Positions 1 to 9,500 of a stretch of DNA of 47,950 nt are shown in pieces (position 1 is the first letter of the stretch; each line of letters starts with the position of its first letter). Position numbers and translations under genes: made by a program. The notes under the pieces were generated by a model that worked only from the letters and a program-made list of their open reading frames with translations, did no database searches and was not told the origin of the DNA. The stretch covers positions 1 to 47,950 of the forward strand of contig CAMDPK010000038.1 of NCBI GenBank assembly GCA_945904015.1, written 5' to 3'. The DNA is from Candidatus Kuenenia stuttgartensis (GTDB lineage: Bacteria; Planctomycetota; Planctomycetia; Planctomycetales; Planctomycetaceae).

Positions 1-122
1 CGGTCGCGAGTCACACCCGGCGTCGGGTCCACGACGGAGACGAGCTTGTGAGCGAGCCAATTGAGAATCGAACTCTTGCCGACATTCGGCCGGCCAATGA
101 TGGCCACTTGTGGGACGGGCAT
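1..122 (-). CDS. der: GTPase Der (EngA), N-terminal fragment, runs off the window edge
   Basis: Reading the minus strand from an ATG at 120-122 gives 40 codons of the first GTPase domain of Der, cut by the window start. The frame opens with [20 protein letters not shown], where GRPNVGKS is the G1/P-loop (about residues 10-17), followed by [21 protein letters not shown], in which the threonine of PGVTRDR is the G2 residue. Der is a tandem-domain GTPase needed for 50S ribosomal subunit assembly. The start is preceded by no strong Shine-Dalgarno. The gene is divergent from hpnC, with about 90 bp between them. Only the beginning can be seen, so completeness of the second G domain and the KH-like domain is unknown. 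The short G1-G2 spacing and the PGVTRDR wording separate it from Era and from other Ras-like GTPases. Confidence 0.9.
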   Translation of the reverse strand, partial: MPVPQVAIIGRPNVGKSSILNWLAHKLVSVVDPTPGVTRD

Positions 123-214
123 AGGCGGGGATCACGGAAATCGAGACACGTTGATTTGTGGGGGGCGGAGTCTATCGGCTGGGCGACTCGATGACGACGC
201 TGTAGCCTACGAGG

Positions 215-1270
215 ATGTCCGCCAAATCGTTCCAACTGAGAGAAGAATTGCTTCGCTGGTGCCCCCACGTTGTTTCGGCCGAAGCGGCTCCGGCTCGTCC
301 AACTTTGGCCGAAGCAGAGGCGTATTGCCGACAGTTGGCGACGTCACATTACGAGAACTTTCCGCTGATCGCTCGCCTGTTGCCGCGCGACCTGCGGCAA
401 CCATTTTTCAATGTTTATGCCTATTGCCGCTGGTCCGACGACCTGGGGGACGAGTTGGGGGACCGAGAACTTTCGACGCGCTTGCTGGGCTGGTGGCGCG
501 GCGAGTTGGCTCGGTGCTGGGCGGGTGAGGAAATGGCGCATCCGGTGTTCGTCGCTCTGCAACGGACAGCGAAGGAGTTCGATCTCTCACGCGAACCGTT
601 CGATGATTTGCTGACGGCGTTCGAGCAAGATCAGCGAGTCACCTCGTACAACACTTTCGATGAGTTGCTCGGCTATTGCCGGAACAGTGCGAATTCGGTT
701 GGCCGGATCGTGTTGCGGTTGTGTCGCTGTGACGACGAACGATCGGTCGCGCTGTCGGATTCAGTTTGCACTGGCTTGCAGTTGGCGAATTTCTGGCAGG
801 ATGTCGCTCGCGATGCGGACATCGGCCGAACGTACTTGCCGCTGGAGGACTGCGAACGGTTCGGGTACTCGCGAGAGGAGTTGGCGAATCGAGTGACGAA
901 CGAAGCGTTTGTGGAAGTGATGCGATTTGAGGTCGAGCGTGCTCGCGAGTTTTTGCAGGCGGTGCGCGAATTGGCTCCTCGATTGCGTGGCCGGCTGCAA
1001 GTTGTCATCGAGTTGTTCGGCGAAGGGGGCTTGAAGATTTGCGATCGCGTGGCCTCGATCGGCTATCGAGTTTGGGAACAACGGCCCGTCGTGACGACGT
1101 GGGATGTGGCGTGGTTACTCGCGAAGTGTCTGATGCGGCCGCTGATGCTGGATTGGCGTGTCTGGCGACGGACGCTTCCCTCGCGAAAGGTGTACGCCAC
1201 CCGCGGTTCAAGCCCGCCGAAATCCGCGCCGACAAACTCGGACGACGCCTTGCACAAGGTGGCCGAATGA
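215..1270 (+). CDS. hpnC: Squalene synthase HpnC (hydroxysqualene-forming)
   Basis: A 351-residue trans-isoprenyl diphosphate synthase of the squalene/phytoene synthase fold. The HpnC-type phrase HYENFP is at residues 45-50, the first Asp-rich motif SDDLGDE at 74-80 and the second motif DVARD at 196-200 (NFWQDVARD). In the known three-enzyme route, HpnD makes presqualene diphosphate from two farnesyl diphosphates, HpnC converts that to hydroxysqualene, and HpnE reduces it to squalene for hopanoids or sterols. The C-terminal ~45 residues are Ser/Pro/Lys-rich and look non-conserved. The stop codon overlaps the hpnD start by four bases (ATGA), so the two are translationally coupled. No good Shine-Dalgarno is spaced from the chosen ATG (GAGG touches it), so the start may be slightly different. 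No hpnE or squalene cyclase is in view. Confidence 0.92.
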   Translation: MSAKSFQLREELLRWCPHVVSAEAAPARPTLAEAEAYCRQLATSHYENFPLIARLLPRDLRQPFFNVYAYCRWSDDLGDELGDRELSTRLLGWWRGELARCWAGEEMAHPVFVALQRTAKEFDLSREPFDDLLTAFEQDQRVTSYNTFDELLGYCRNSANSVGRIVLRLCRCDDERSVALSDSVCTGLQLANFWQDVARDADIGRTYLPLEDCERFGYSREELANRVTNEAFVEVMRFEVERAREFLQAVRELAPRLRGRLQVVIELFGEGGLKICDRVASIGYRVWEQRPVVTTWDVAWLLAKCLMRPLMLDWRVWRRTLPSRKVYATRGSSPPKSAPTNSDDALHKVAE

Positions 1271-2199
1271 GTCGCACGTTGCTCGATGATTGCTACGACC
1301 ACTGCATCCGGCTAACGAAACGGACGGCCGGCAATTTCTATTATTCGTTCTGTGGCCTGCCCGCTCCGCAATTTCGAGCGATGTGCGCGTTGTACGCCTT
1401 CATGCGCGTGACCGACGACTGGGGAGACGACGCGCAGCGTGCGCCGGCTCAGCGAATCGCGGATTTAGACGACTGGCAACAGGCTCTGACATCCGCCTTG
1501 CGACCGGACTGGTCGGTCGCGGAAATCACCGGCTGGTCGGAGGCGGCTCGCACGGTCTTGCCGGCCATGTCCGATGTGACCGAGCGATTTTCGATTCCGC
1601 ATGGGCACCTGTTCGCCGTCGTGCGCGGGGTGCGGTCGGATTTGGAATTTGAAATCTCAAATCTCAAATCTCAAATCGAGACAAAACGGTTTCAAACCTT
1701 CGATCAACTCGCGGACTACTGCTATTTGGTCGCCGGAGCGGTCGGGTTGTGCTGCATTCACATCTGGGGCTTTCACGGCTCGGAGGCTGTGCAGCGGGCG
1801 ATCGACTGCGGCACCGCATTTCAACTGACGAATATCCTGCGCGACGTCGGCGAAGATGCAACAGCAGGGCGTGTGTATCTGCCAGCCGAAGACATGCAGC
1901 GATTCGGTGTGACTGTCGAGGACTTGATTGCTCAGCGTTGCGACGAACGTTTTCGTGCGCTGATGACGTTTGAAGCCGAGCGAGCGAAATCGTTCTACGC
2001 CCTGGCCGAGCAACTGCTGCCGTGCCTGGAGCCTCACGGTCAGCCGATCATGAAGGCGATGTTGCAGCTCTACGGCGGGTTGTTGCGCGAAATTGAGCGG
2101 CGCAAGTTCGACGTCTTCGGGAAGCATGTCTCGCTGCCACGCTGGCGCAAATTGTGGATCGCGGCCGATGCACTGATCCACCAACGACTGTTGAGTTGA
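1267..2199 (+). CDS. hpnD: Presqualene diphosphate synthase HpnD, with a repeat-derived insertion
   Basis: A 310-residue squalene/phytoene-synthase-fold enzyme, expected to condense two farnesyl diphosphates into presqualene diphosphate. Asp-rich motif 1 is DDWGDD (50-55) and motif 2 is NILRDVGED (189-197), both intact. The ATG at 1267 overlaps the hpnC stop (ATGA); the open frame continues upstream but inside hpnC, so that extension is not used. Residues about 127-139 (EFEISNLKSQIET) are encoded by an AATCTCA heptamer array (1645-1677) and sit where HpnD proteins normally pass directly from the GVxxD helix to the FxTFDxLxxYC segment, so the family length is slightly exceeded. The gene ends only 16 bp from the convergent kinase gene, and no hpnE follows. 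Confidence 0.92.
   Translation: MSRTLLDDCYDHCIRLTKRTAGNFYYSFCGLPAPQFRAMCALYAFMRVTDDWGDDAQRAPAQRIADLDDWQQALTSALRPDWSVAEITGWSEAARTVLPAMSDVTERFSIPHGHLFAVVRGVRSDLEFEISNLKSQIETKRFQTFDQLADYCYLVAGAVGLCCIHIWGFHGSEAVQRAIDCGTAFQLTNILRDVGEDATAGRVYLPAEDMQRFGVTVEDLIAQRCDERFRALMTFEAERAKSFYALAEQLLPCLEPHGQPIMKAMLQLYGGLLREIERRKFDVFGKHVSLPRWRKLWIAADALIHQRLLS
1645..1677. repeat. AATCTCA heptamer array inside hpnD
   Basis: Three exact AATCTCA units (1653-1659, 1660-1666, 1667-1673), a partial fourth (AATC, 1674-1677) and a preceding related GAATTTG-like stretch. It is read through in frame and encodes the extra loop of HpnD. The A+T-rich composition differs sharply from the flanking coding sequence. A related but inverted array lies at 35490-35538. 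Confidence 0.9.
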
Positions 2200-2215
2200 A
2201 CTCGGAGCCACCGCG

Positions 2216-5200
2216 TCATTCCCAGTCCAGACCCTGCCGACGTAATTCCGTCTGCAAGTGGCCCAAGTCCCACAGTTCCACCGACTGGCTGGAGCAGCGT
2301 GCGATCCAACGTCCGTCCGGGCTGAAGCTGATGGCACCGTCGTACGAGCGATCTGGTTGTTCGAGGATCGCGACTTCGCGGAAAGTTTTGGCGTCGAACA
2401 GGTGGACGGCGGCGTTATCGGGCGTGACCGCCAGGAGCCGGCCGTCGGGGCTGGCCGCGCACCAGCCGCTGGCGTCGGACGCATCGCGGCGTCGGAGTTC
2501 CCACAGCGATTTGCCTGAAGCGACTTGGATCAGTCGGTAGCGGCGGCTGTCTCCGGCGAGGATCGCCTGGCAATCGGCGGTGAAAACGCACGTCGCGCTG
2601 AAAGCGTCCGGCCAAATGTCTTTCAGGAATTTTCCGGTCCGTGCGTCCCACAGCCAAATGCCAGATCCTTGCCAAGCGGAAGTCGCGGCGAATTGGGCGT
2701 CGGGGCTGATCGCGATGATGCTGGCCTTCGAGTGTCCGTCGAGCAGAATCTCGGCAGGATTGTCTTCGCGCCAGATGCGGGCCTTCGCGGCTTCGATGAT
2801 GCCAGCGACACAACGACCGTCACGCGAGGCCGCGAGGTGTCGCGACGCGCTGCCGTAGGTTCCCGATTGCAGAACGGAAACATCACCAAACTGTTGAGGC
2901 TCGGCGAAGAATGGCTGAGTCTCGACGCAGCTCGTCGTTCCGCAGAAGAGTGTTGGCTGGCCACTCTTCACGCCGAACACAACACCTCGGCATTCGGACG
3001 GACGGTGTTGCCGGACTTGTCCGCTGAGCACATCCATCAGAAACACACCGCCGGGAGTCGCAGTTGCCAGAGTACGGCTGGCGGCGTCGAATTCCGCCTG
3101 CAAGGCTCCGTGCGATTTCTTGAGCGGCAAATCGAGACGACGGAATTCGCGGCTTTGCCCGATGCGATACAGCGACACATGGAAGCTGTCGTACAACGCG
3201 ACTCGTGGTCGAAGCGTCTCGGACTCGGATGGCTCGGCCGTCGTGGACGGCGCGTCGATGAACCGCGCGAAGCGGCCCACGGAAATCGTCGATAGCCGCG
3301 ACTTGTGCAAGTCCCAGAATTCCGTTTCTTCGCGGTGCGTTTCAATCGCCAGCAGTCGATCGTCCGAGCTGAAGCCGTAGGTGTGAATGTTGGTCCGCCG
3401 AATCGGTCCAAGCTGACCTTGGATGGCATCCCAGACCACCAGATTTTTCTCAGCATCGCTGATCGCCAGCCAGCGACCGCCGCGCGACCAGCTTCCAAAG
3501 CGAAACTCGCCGGGCAATGAAAACGACGTGGCCTGTTTCCCGGTCGTGATGTCCCAAACGCAAATCTCCGTGCTGCCTGTGCCCGCACGGAAGAAGGTCA
3601 TTTGATTCGGCTGCGGCCCGGCGATCGTGTTGATCGGCACGAAGGGAAACGGAAACGCGCGGACTTGATCGCGGGTTTTCAGGTCGATGATGCGAACTTC
3701 GCCACTCGACGCTGCGGGGACGTACGTCACCAGCAATTCACCGTCGCGGCTGAAGTCGGTGAACGGCCAGCCCGGTTCGGAGGGAACGGTGCAGCAAACC
3801 TGACGTGATTCCAAATCCCAGACCAAAGATTGTTCGCGTCCGGGAGCGACGTTGTGAACCATCAACCAGCGCGTCGCCGGGCTGAACTGCGCCGACACGG
3901 ACGATCCCTGCCCGTCGAACGGCGGAGGCAGCGTGAACTCCAGCCGCCCGGCTGCGTCGTGGACCTCGACTCCTTCGGCCGCCGCGCTGCGCGCGTAGCG
4001 ATCTCCGCGTGGGCTGAAGTCGAGCTGATATCGCCCCGACGTGTGCGTAAATTCCTTGTCGAGCGACAGATCATCGTGCAGGGCGAGACACGCGATCGCT
4101 TCGTCGCGGAGCCGTTTCTTGTCGTCTTCGACGATGCTCAATTCGCGACCGAGTTCGACCGCCCGCTCGATCAATTTCCAAGCGGCATCGCGACGGCCGG
4201 CTCGGTCGCTGCGGCGAGTCAGTCCAACTTGTGCGACCAGCGATTGCCATTCGTTGTGTCGAGATTTGAGTTCGTTGCGGCGTGCCTCATCACGGGCGAC
4301 CGCGACCGCATCGCGTTCGACCTTCAGCCGCCCGGCCACGCCCCAGCCCACGACCGCAGCCGCGATCAGCAGCAACAAACCTGCCGCCACCAGCGGCCGA
4401 TTGTGCCGTGCCCAACGAGCGGCATGTTCCAGCAAGCTGGGCGGCTTCGCATGAATCGGTTCATCGTTCAGGAATCGCCGCAGGTCGTCCGCGAACTCCT
4501 GAGCCGACGGAAATCGATCCGCCGGGTTCTTCTCGATGGCCTTGTGGATGATCGTCTGCAACTCACGCGGCAGGTGGGGACGCAATCGGCACAGCGGACG
4601 GGGTGACTCGAAGATGATGTGCCGCAGCAGATCGGCTCGGCTGATTTCCGGGAACGCGGGCTGCCCCGCCAGCAGCTCGTACAAGGTGATTCCGAGCGAG
4701 TAAATATCGGTGCGGTGATCGATCGGAATGCGTCGTGCCATCGCCTGCTCGGGGCTGAGATATCGCAGCGTTCCCATTAAGTCGCCCGACAATGTCACGC
4801 TCGGCAAGTCAGCGACTTGAGCCAGTCCAAAGTCCATGACCCAGACATCGCCGTGCGTGTCGACGATCAGGTTCGACGGCTTCACGTCGCGATGAATCAC
4901 TCCCATCTTGTGAGCATGATCGAGGGCCTCGGCGACCTGCTGTCCCCACTTCACGACGTCGCGAGTGTCGCACGGTACGTAGCCATCACGCTCCGCGTGA
5001 TGAGCCGAACGCTCACTCGACGTCGTTGAATCATCCGGCTCGTCACGAAGAGCGTGACGGCTGCGTTCGATTTCCGCGTCCGCATCGGTTGGCAGCATCG
5101 AACTGAGACTCTTGCCGTCGATGAGCTGCATCGCCAAGTAGTGCGTGCCGCGCGATGAACCGACGTCAAAGACCTGCACGATGTGCGGGTGACTGAGCCG

Positions 5201-5599
5201 CGCGACCGCTTGAGCCTCCAGTTGAAACCGGCTGAGCCGCTTCGGATCAAGCACCGCGTTGGGCGGCAACAGTTTCAAAGCGACTCGCCGATTGAGCCGG
5301 CGGTCGAGGGCCTCGTAGACAACTCCCATGCCTCCGCGACCGAGTTCGCGCACCAGTTCGTAGTCGCCGATGACCTCGTGGCCGACCCGCTGCGGCGGGC
5401 CAGCGTCGGTCGTTTCCGTTCTGGTTTTCAGCGACAGACTGCCGGAAAGTCGGATGCTGGCGGCGTCCGCCACGAGCGACACGCCGCCACAATCCGAGGC
5501 GACTGTCGGTAACACGAACGGCGGCAGGCTGCCGGAATCGTCATCGAATCCGTCGTCCGCTTCGGGCCGTTCGTCGTTGTGGGCTCGTTGAAGTGTCAT
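2216..5599 (-). CDS. Membrane Ser/Thr protein kinase with C-terminal WD40-type propeller repeats
   Basis: An 1127-residue protein. The kinase domain spans about 80-380: Gly-rich loop LGRGGMGVVYE (86-96), catalytic Lys in VALK (109), HRDVKPSN (236-243), DFG (256-258) and the SPEQ activation-segment phrase (282-285). A hydrophobic segment at about 402-422 (LVAAGLLLLIAAAVVGWG) anchors it in the membrane. The remaining ~650 residues carry WD40/PD40-like repeats with phrases such as FSPDGRWIA and SPDGRLLAV. An acidic, Ser-rich insertion at about 171-210 interrupts the kinase N-lobe/C-lobe junction, so it is longer than a minimal PknB-like domain. Kinase-WD40 fusions beside sigma factors are a known planctomycete arrangement, and this gene is divergent from the sigma-factor gene at 5702. 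The start ATG has no clear Shine-Dalgarno. The propeller's ligand cannot be deduced. Confidence 0.93.
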   Translation of the reverse strand: MTLQRAHNDERPEADDGFDDDSGSLPPFVLPTVASDCGGVSLVADAASIRLSGSLSLKTRTETTDAGPPQRVGHEVIGDYELVRELGRGGMGVVYEALDRRLNRRVALKLLPPNAVLDPKRLSRFQLEAQAVARLSHPHIVQVFDVGSSRGTHYLAMQLIDGKSLSSMLPTDADAEIERSRHALRDEPDDSTTSSERSAHHAERDGYVPCDTRDVVKWGQQVAEALDHAHKMGVIHRDVKPSNLIVDTHGDVWVMDFGLAQVADLPSVTLSGDLMGTLRYLSPEQAMARRIPIDHRTDIYSLGITLYELLAGQPAFPEISRADLLRHIIFESPRPLCRLRPHLPRELQTIIHKAIEKNPADRFPSAQEFADDLRRFLNDEPIHAKPPSLLEHAARWARHNRPLVAAGLLLLIAAAVVGWGVAGRLKVERDAVAVARDEARRNELKSRHNEWQSLVAQVGLTRRSDRAGRRDAAWKLIERAVELGRELSIVEDDKKRLRDEAIACLALHDDLSLDKEFTHTSGRYQLDFSPRGDRYARSAAAEGVEVHDAAGRLEFTLPPPFDGQGSSVSAQFSPATRWLMVHNVAPGREQSLVWDLESRQVCCTVPSEPGWPFTDFSRDGELLVTYVPAASSGEVRIIDLKTRDQVRAFPFPFVPINTIAGPQPNQMTFFRAGTGSTEICVWDITTGKQATSFSLPGEFRFGSWSRGGRWLAISDAEKNLVVWDAIQGQLGPIRRTNIHTYGFSSDDRLLAIETHREETEFWDLHKSRLSTISVGRFARFIDAPSTTAEPSESETLRPRVALYDSFHVSLYRIGQSREFRRLDLPLKKSHGALQAEFDAASRTLATATPGGVFLMDVLSGQVRQHRPSECRGVVFGVKSGQPTLFCGTTSCVETQPFFAEPQQFGDVSVLQSGTYGSASRHLAASRDGRCVAGIIEAAKARIWREDNPAEILLDGHSKASIIAISPDAQFAATSAWQGSGIWLWDARTGKFLKDIWPDAFSATCVFTADCQAILAGDSRRYRLIQVASGKSLWELRRRDASDASGWCAASPDGRLLAVTPDNAAVHLFDAKTFREVAILEQPDRSYDGAISFSPDGRWIARCSSQSVELWDLGHLQTELRRQGLDWE

Positions 5600-5701
5600 G
5601 AGGGAATTAGATCAAGAGGAGGATTGCGCGTCTCGGCATTTACTCAACGGCAGGCTCCGTCGGCTGTCGCGGTTGGCCGGGACGATCTTAAACTGTCGGC
5701 C

Positions 5702-6493
5702 ATGTCCGTCGCCGCACCGTCCGCCGCACCGCTGACCGCGACCGCCGAGTCGCCTCTGGCGAAGCTGTCCACGATGTGGACGATGCTGCGGCGGGCTCAT
5801 GGCGGGCCGGGGCATTCGGAGTTGGCGGCGCAGTTGGAGTTCCTGCGCCGGTATCAAGGGGCTGTGTTTCGGTTCCTGTTGACGTCACTGAAGGATCAAG
5901 ATGCCGCGTTGGAGATGCTGCAAGAGTTCGCTCTGAAATTCGTTCGCGGCGACTTCCGCAACGCGAGTCCATCCAACGGCCGCTTCCGCAGCTTCTTGAA
6001 AACGGCGCTGGCCAACCAGATGCGCGACTACCGCGCCAAGCTGGCAACACGCCGCAAACACGAAGCGGTTTCGGTCGAGGATATTTCGGATTCATCCGAT
6101 CGATCGGAGCACTTGAACGATCCTCCGTTCGAGCATTGTTGGTCTGAGGAATTGTTATCGCGCGCGTGGACCGCGCTGCTGGACCACGAACGTTCCAGCG
6201 GCCAACCGTTCTACACGGTCCTGCGTCTGCGGGTCGAACACGGCGACAAGACTTCATCGGCATTGGCGAGCCTCGTCACTCACGAGCGGGGTCTGATTCC
6301 GCCAATGTCCGACGCATCGTTTCGCAAGGCCCTCCAACACGCTCGCGAGAAGTTCGCCGAGTTGCTGATTGTCGATATCGCCAGTCAATTCGTGGACCCC
6401 ACGATCGAGAATGTCGAAGCCGAGTTGATTGAACTGCACCTCCTCCCGTACTGCCGTTTCGTATTCGCGAAATGGCGAGCGGCTGGGCGTTAG
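5702..6493 (+). CDS. ECF-like RNA polymerase sigma factor
   Basis: A 263-residue protein. Residues about 46-110 resemble sigma region 2: FLRRYQGAVFRFLL, then DAALEMLQEFALKF, which matches the aspartate-rich core-binding helix pattern, then GRFRSFLKTALANQMRDY. Residues about 160-225 would be region 4, with a longer, less typical helix-turn-helix (SDASFRKALQHAREKFAELL). The frame is open upstream to 5579, but that start would lie inside the divergent kinase gene; the ATG at 5702 leaves a 102-bp divergent control region instead. Pairing with the kinase suggests, but does not show, that phosphorylation or sequestration by the kinase controls this factor. It is larger than a classical ECF factor, consistent with planctomycete-specific ECF groups. 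Confidence 0.75.
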   Translation: MSVAAPSAAPLTATAESPLAKLSTMWTMLRRAHGGPGHSELAAQLEFLRRYQGAVFRFLLTSLKDQDAALEMLQEFALKFVRGDFRNASPSNGRFRSFLKTALANQMRDYRAKLATRRKHEAVSVEDISDSSDRSEHLNDPPFEHCWSEELLSRAWTALLDHERSSGQPFYTVLRLRVEHGDKTSSALASLVTHERGLIPPMSDASFRKALQHAREKFAELLIVDIASQFVDPTIENVEAELIELHLLPYCRFVFAKWRAAGR

Positions 6494-6580
6494 CCCACCG
6501 AGAAAACTTTCGACCCCGGCTCGATGAAAGCGAAACTGGTGGGGCGGCGCTCGAACCGAGCTTGTCCCAGCCTACAAATT

Positions 6581-9500
6581 CTAAATCTCATCAATCCACG
6601 CGGCGTTGAAGACAAACGCTTCGGCGAGTGCGGCAGTGATTGCGGCGATATCCGCGGCATCGCGAGTGACGACATCGCCGACATCAACTCCTGCTCCGCT
6701 GCCACCCGCGATGGTGTCGGCACCGGCGTCCCCCTTGATCGAATCCACTCCGTCCTTGCCGAGGCAGATGTCGTTGCCCGCTCCGCCCGACAGCGTGTCC
6801 TTGCCCGCTCCGCCGATGAGCGTGTCGTTGCCGTTGCCGCCAAGCAGCGAATCGTCGCCCGTGAAACCGGAGAGGCCATCGTTTCCTTCGCCGCCGTCGA
6901 GCGTGTCGTTGCCCGCTCCGCCGTTGAGCGAGTCGTTGCCGTTCTCGCCGAGCAGGCTGTCGTTGCCGTCGCCCCCTTTGAGCGAGTCGTTGCCTTCACC
7001 ACCTTTGAGCGTGTCCAGATCTCCGCCGCCGTTGAGCGAGTCATTGCCAGCGCCGCCGAGAATGCTGTCGTTGCCGAAGCCGCCGTCGATCGAATCGGCC
7101 GCAAGACCACCGGTGAGCGTGTCGTTGAAGCCGCTACCGAACAGCGTCACAGAACCTCGGAAAGTCGAGGCATTCAGCGACACACCGGCGGGCGAAAACG
7201 CGGCACTGAGCTGAGCTCGTTCGATGCCACGCAGCGTTTCGATTTCGGTGTCGCCAAAGAGATTGACCAACGTCAACCGCGTCGGCGTGAGGGTCGCATT
7301 CAGCGTGAACTCAGCGATCGCGTCCGAGCCAGCGCCGCCGTCGATCGTGTCCACTCCCTCACCCGCGCTGACGGTATCGTCGCCCGCTTGGCCGAGGACT
7401 CGATCGTCTCCGTCATCGCCGCTGACCGAATCGTTACCGGTCCCGCCGAGCACAACGTCGTCATCGTCGCCGCCAAGCACCGTGTCGTTCCCGTCGGCAC
7501 CGTTGAGCGAATCATTGTCTTCGTCGCCCGCCAGTAGATCGTTCCCTTGCCCGCCGTTGATTGTGTCGTTGTCTTCGCCGCCGAGAAGCTGATCGTTCCC
7601 CACGCCGCCATCGATGACATCGCGACCCTCGCCACCTTGCAGCGAATCGTTGCCGGCATCGCCGAAGAGGCGGTCATCTCCGTCGCCACCAAACGCCGAG
7701 TCATTGCCGGTTCCGGCAGTGATTTGATCGGTCCCGCTGCCGCCATTCAGGCTGTCGTCGCCGTCTCCGCCGAAGACCGTGTCGTTGCCGTCCTCGCCAG
7801 AGATCGTATCTGCTCCGATTCCGCCGTCGAGTTGATCGTCGCCGGTGCCTCCCTCCAGGACATCGGTACCGAGGCTCGAATTCAGAAGATCGTTCCCCGC
7901 ATCGCCAATGAGCGTGTCCGCTCCGGCAGTTTTGCCACCGTCATCATCATTGAGCACGTCGTTGCCGATGCCGCCACGCAACAGATCGTCCCCTTCGCCC
8001 CCTTGGATCGAGTCGGCTCCCGCGTCGCCGTTCGCTTCGTCGTTGCCTTTGCCACCCTCCAACGAATCGTCGCCGTCGCCGCCGTTCAACACATCCAGTC
8101 CGTCGCTGCCATCGACCGAATCGTTGCCCGATCCGCCATTCAGCAAATCGTCCCCCTCTTGGCCGTTGAGCACGTCGTTCCCTTCGTGACCGAAGAGCTG
8201 ATCGGGCCCCAATCCGCCGTTCATCGAATCGTCACCAGTGCCCCCTTGGATGAGATCGTCGCCATCGCGGCCGATCAGCACGTCGTTGCCGTCGCCACCC
8301 GACAATTCGTCGGCCGAGTCGGTCCCGTCGAGCGTATCGTTGCCAACTCCTCCGATCAGCAAGTCTCCAGCGCTTCCCAACTGCGCACCGCCCGAATCGC
8401 CAACAACGAGATCGTCGCCGCCGCCGCCATCCGCCGTGTCGCTGCCGACGCCCGTGTGGATTTCGTCACCGCCGTCCTCACCGTAAAGCTGATCCTCGCC
8501 GCTGCCGCCATCGAGGTAGTCGGCTCCCACACTCCCTTGAATGAGGTCGTTGCCTGCGTTGCCGAACAAATAGTCGGTCTTCAAGCCGCCGCGAATGATG
8601 TCGTTGCCGTCGCCACCGCGAAGCGTGTTGATGCCGTCACTGGATTCCAGAACATCGTCACCCGCGCCACCGGACACCGAGTCGTTGCCATGTCCGGTCG
8701 TGATCGTGTCGTTTCCCTCGCCGCCGAGGACGTGCGTCGCCACGTTGGCAGACCCCAGTCGCAGCGAATCGTTGCCAGCGAAAGCATTCACCAACAGGGT
8801 GAACTGTTCGCCCACGAGACGTCCGCTGAACTCTTCGTCCCAACTCTGACTGGATGTCAGAGTGTCGTTCCCGGGCGATAAGAACACTTCCAATCGGCGA
8901 CTGGGTGCCCTGAATGTCACACTTTCAAAGGGACGCCGTGTTCCGACAGGATCCTCGAAGAAGTTTCGCCCGGTCCCTCCAAAAAAGATCCCGCCATCAA
9001 GGGTCTCCACGAGGGTCGCGTCCAAGTCCACCAGCGCCGACAGCGGATCAAAACGGACGAAGGCCACTTCGCTATTGGCCAACAGAGTAATTGGCTCCAA
9101 ATCCACAAACTCAATCCGAGTTTGATCGAGCGTAATCAGACCGTCCTCGAAATCGGCGTACTCAACGCCGACTTCGTTGAACTGCCGACTTCCACCAATG
9201 ATCTCGATGCTGTCGCCTGCCGCGGTCGCCTCGCCGCCGCCGTCGAAGTGGAAGTCTTGCATCGAGACATCGCTTCCCGACAAGTCCAACCGCAGCGTGT
9301 CGTCGCCCGCAGTCCCCATGATCTCCAGCCGCTGCCGGCCATCGAACGGCATTTGGAACAGCGGCGAGCGGTCGCCACCCGAACTCTGCCCCGCCAGCGT
9401 CAGCAGCCCGCCATCGACGAAGATGTCGAACGACGCGAACCCCGAACCGCCGCTGCTGGCTGGGCTGGGCAACGGAATCTGCATTGCTGGAGAACTGCTT

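Noticed and set aside
1039..1266. Upstream extension of hpnD within hpnC.
   Set aside because: The conserved HpnD start follows the ATGA overlap at 1267; the extension is out-of-frame hpnC sequence.
5579..5701. Earlier start for the sigma factor.
   Set aside because: It would overlap the divergent kinase start and add a non-conserved tail.
6680..8790. Regular repeats that could suggest a CRISPR array.
   Set aside because: The period is 27 bp with no distinct spacers, and it encodes GGxGxDxxx nonapeptides in one continuous frame.
7547..8881. Long open frames on the plus strand opposite the RTX region, including one of about 444 codons.
   Set aside because: They are mirror images of the 27-bp RTX coding period; the minus-strand frame has clear domains and a signal-type N-terminus, the opposite one has only Val/Ala/Ser repetition.
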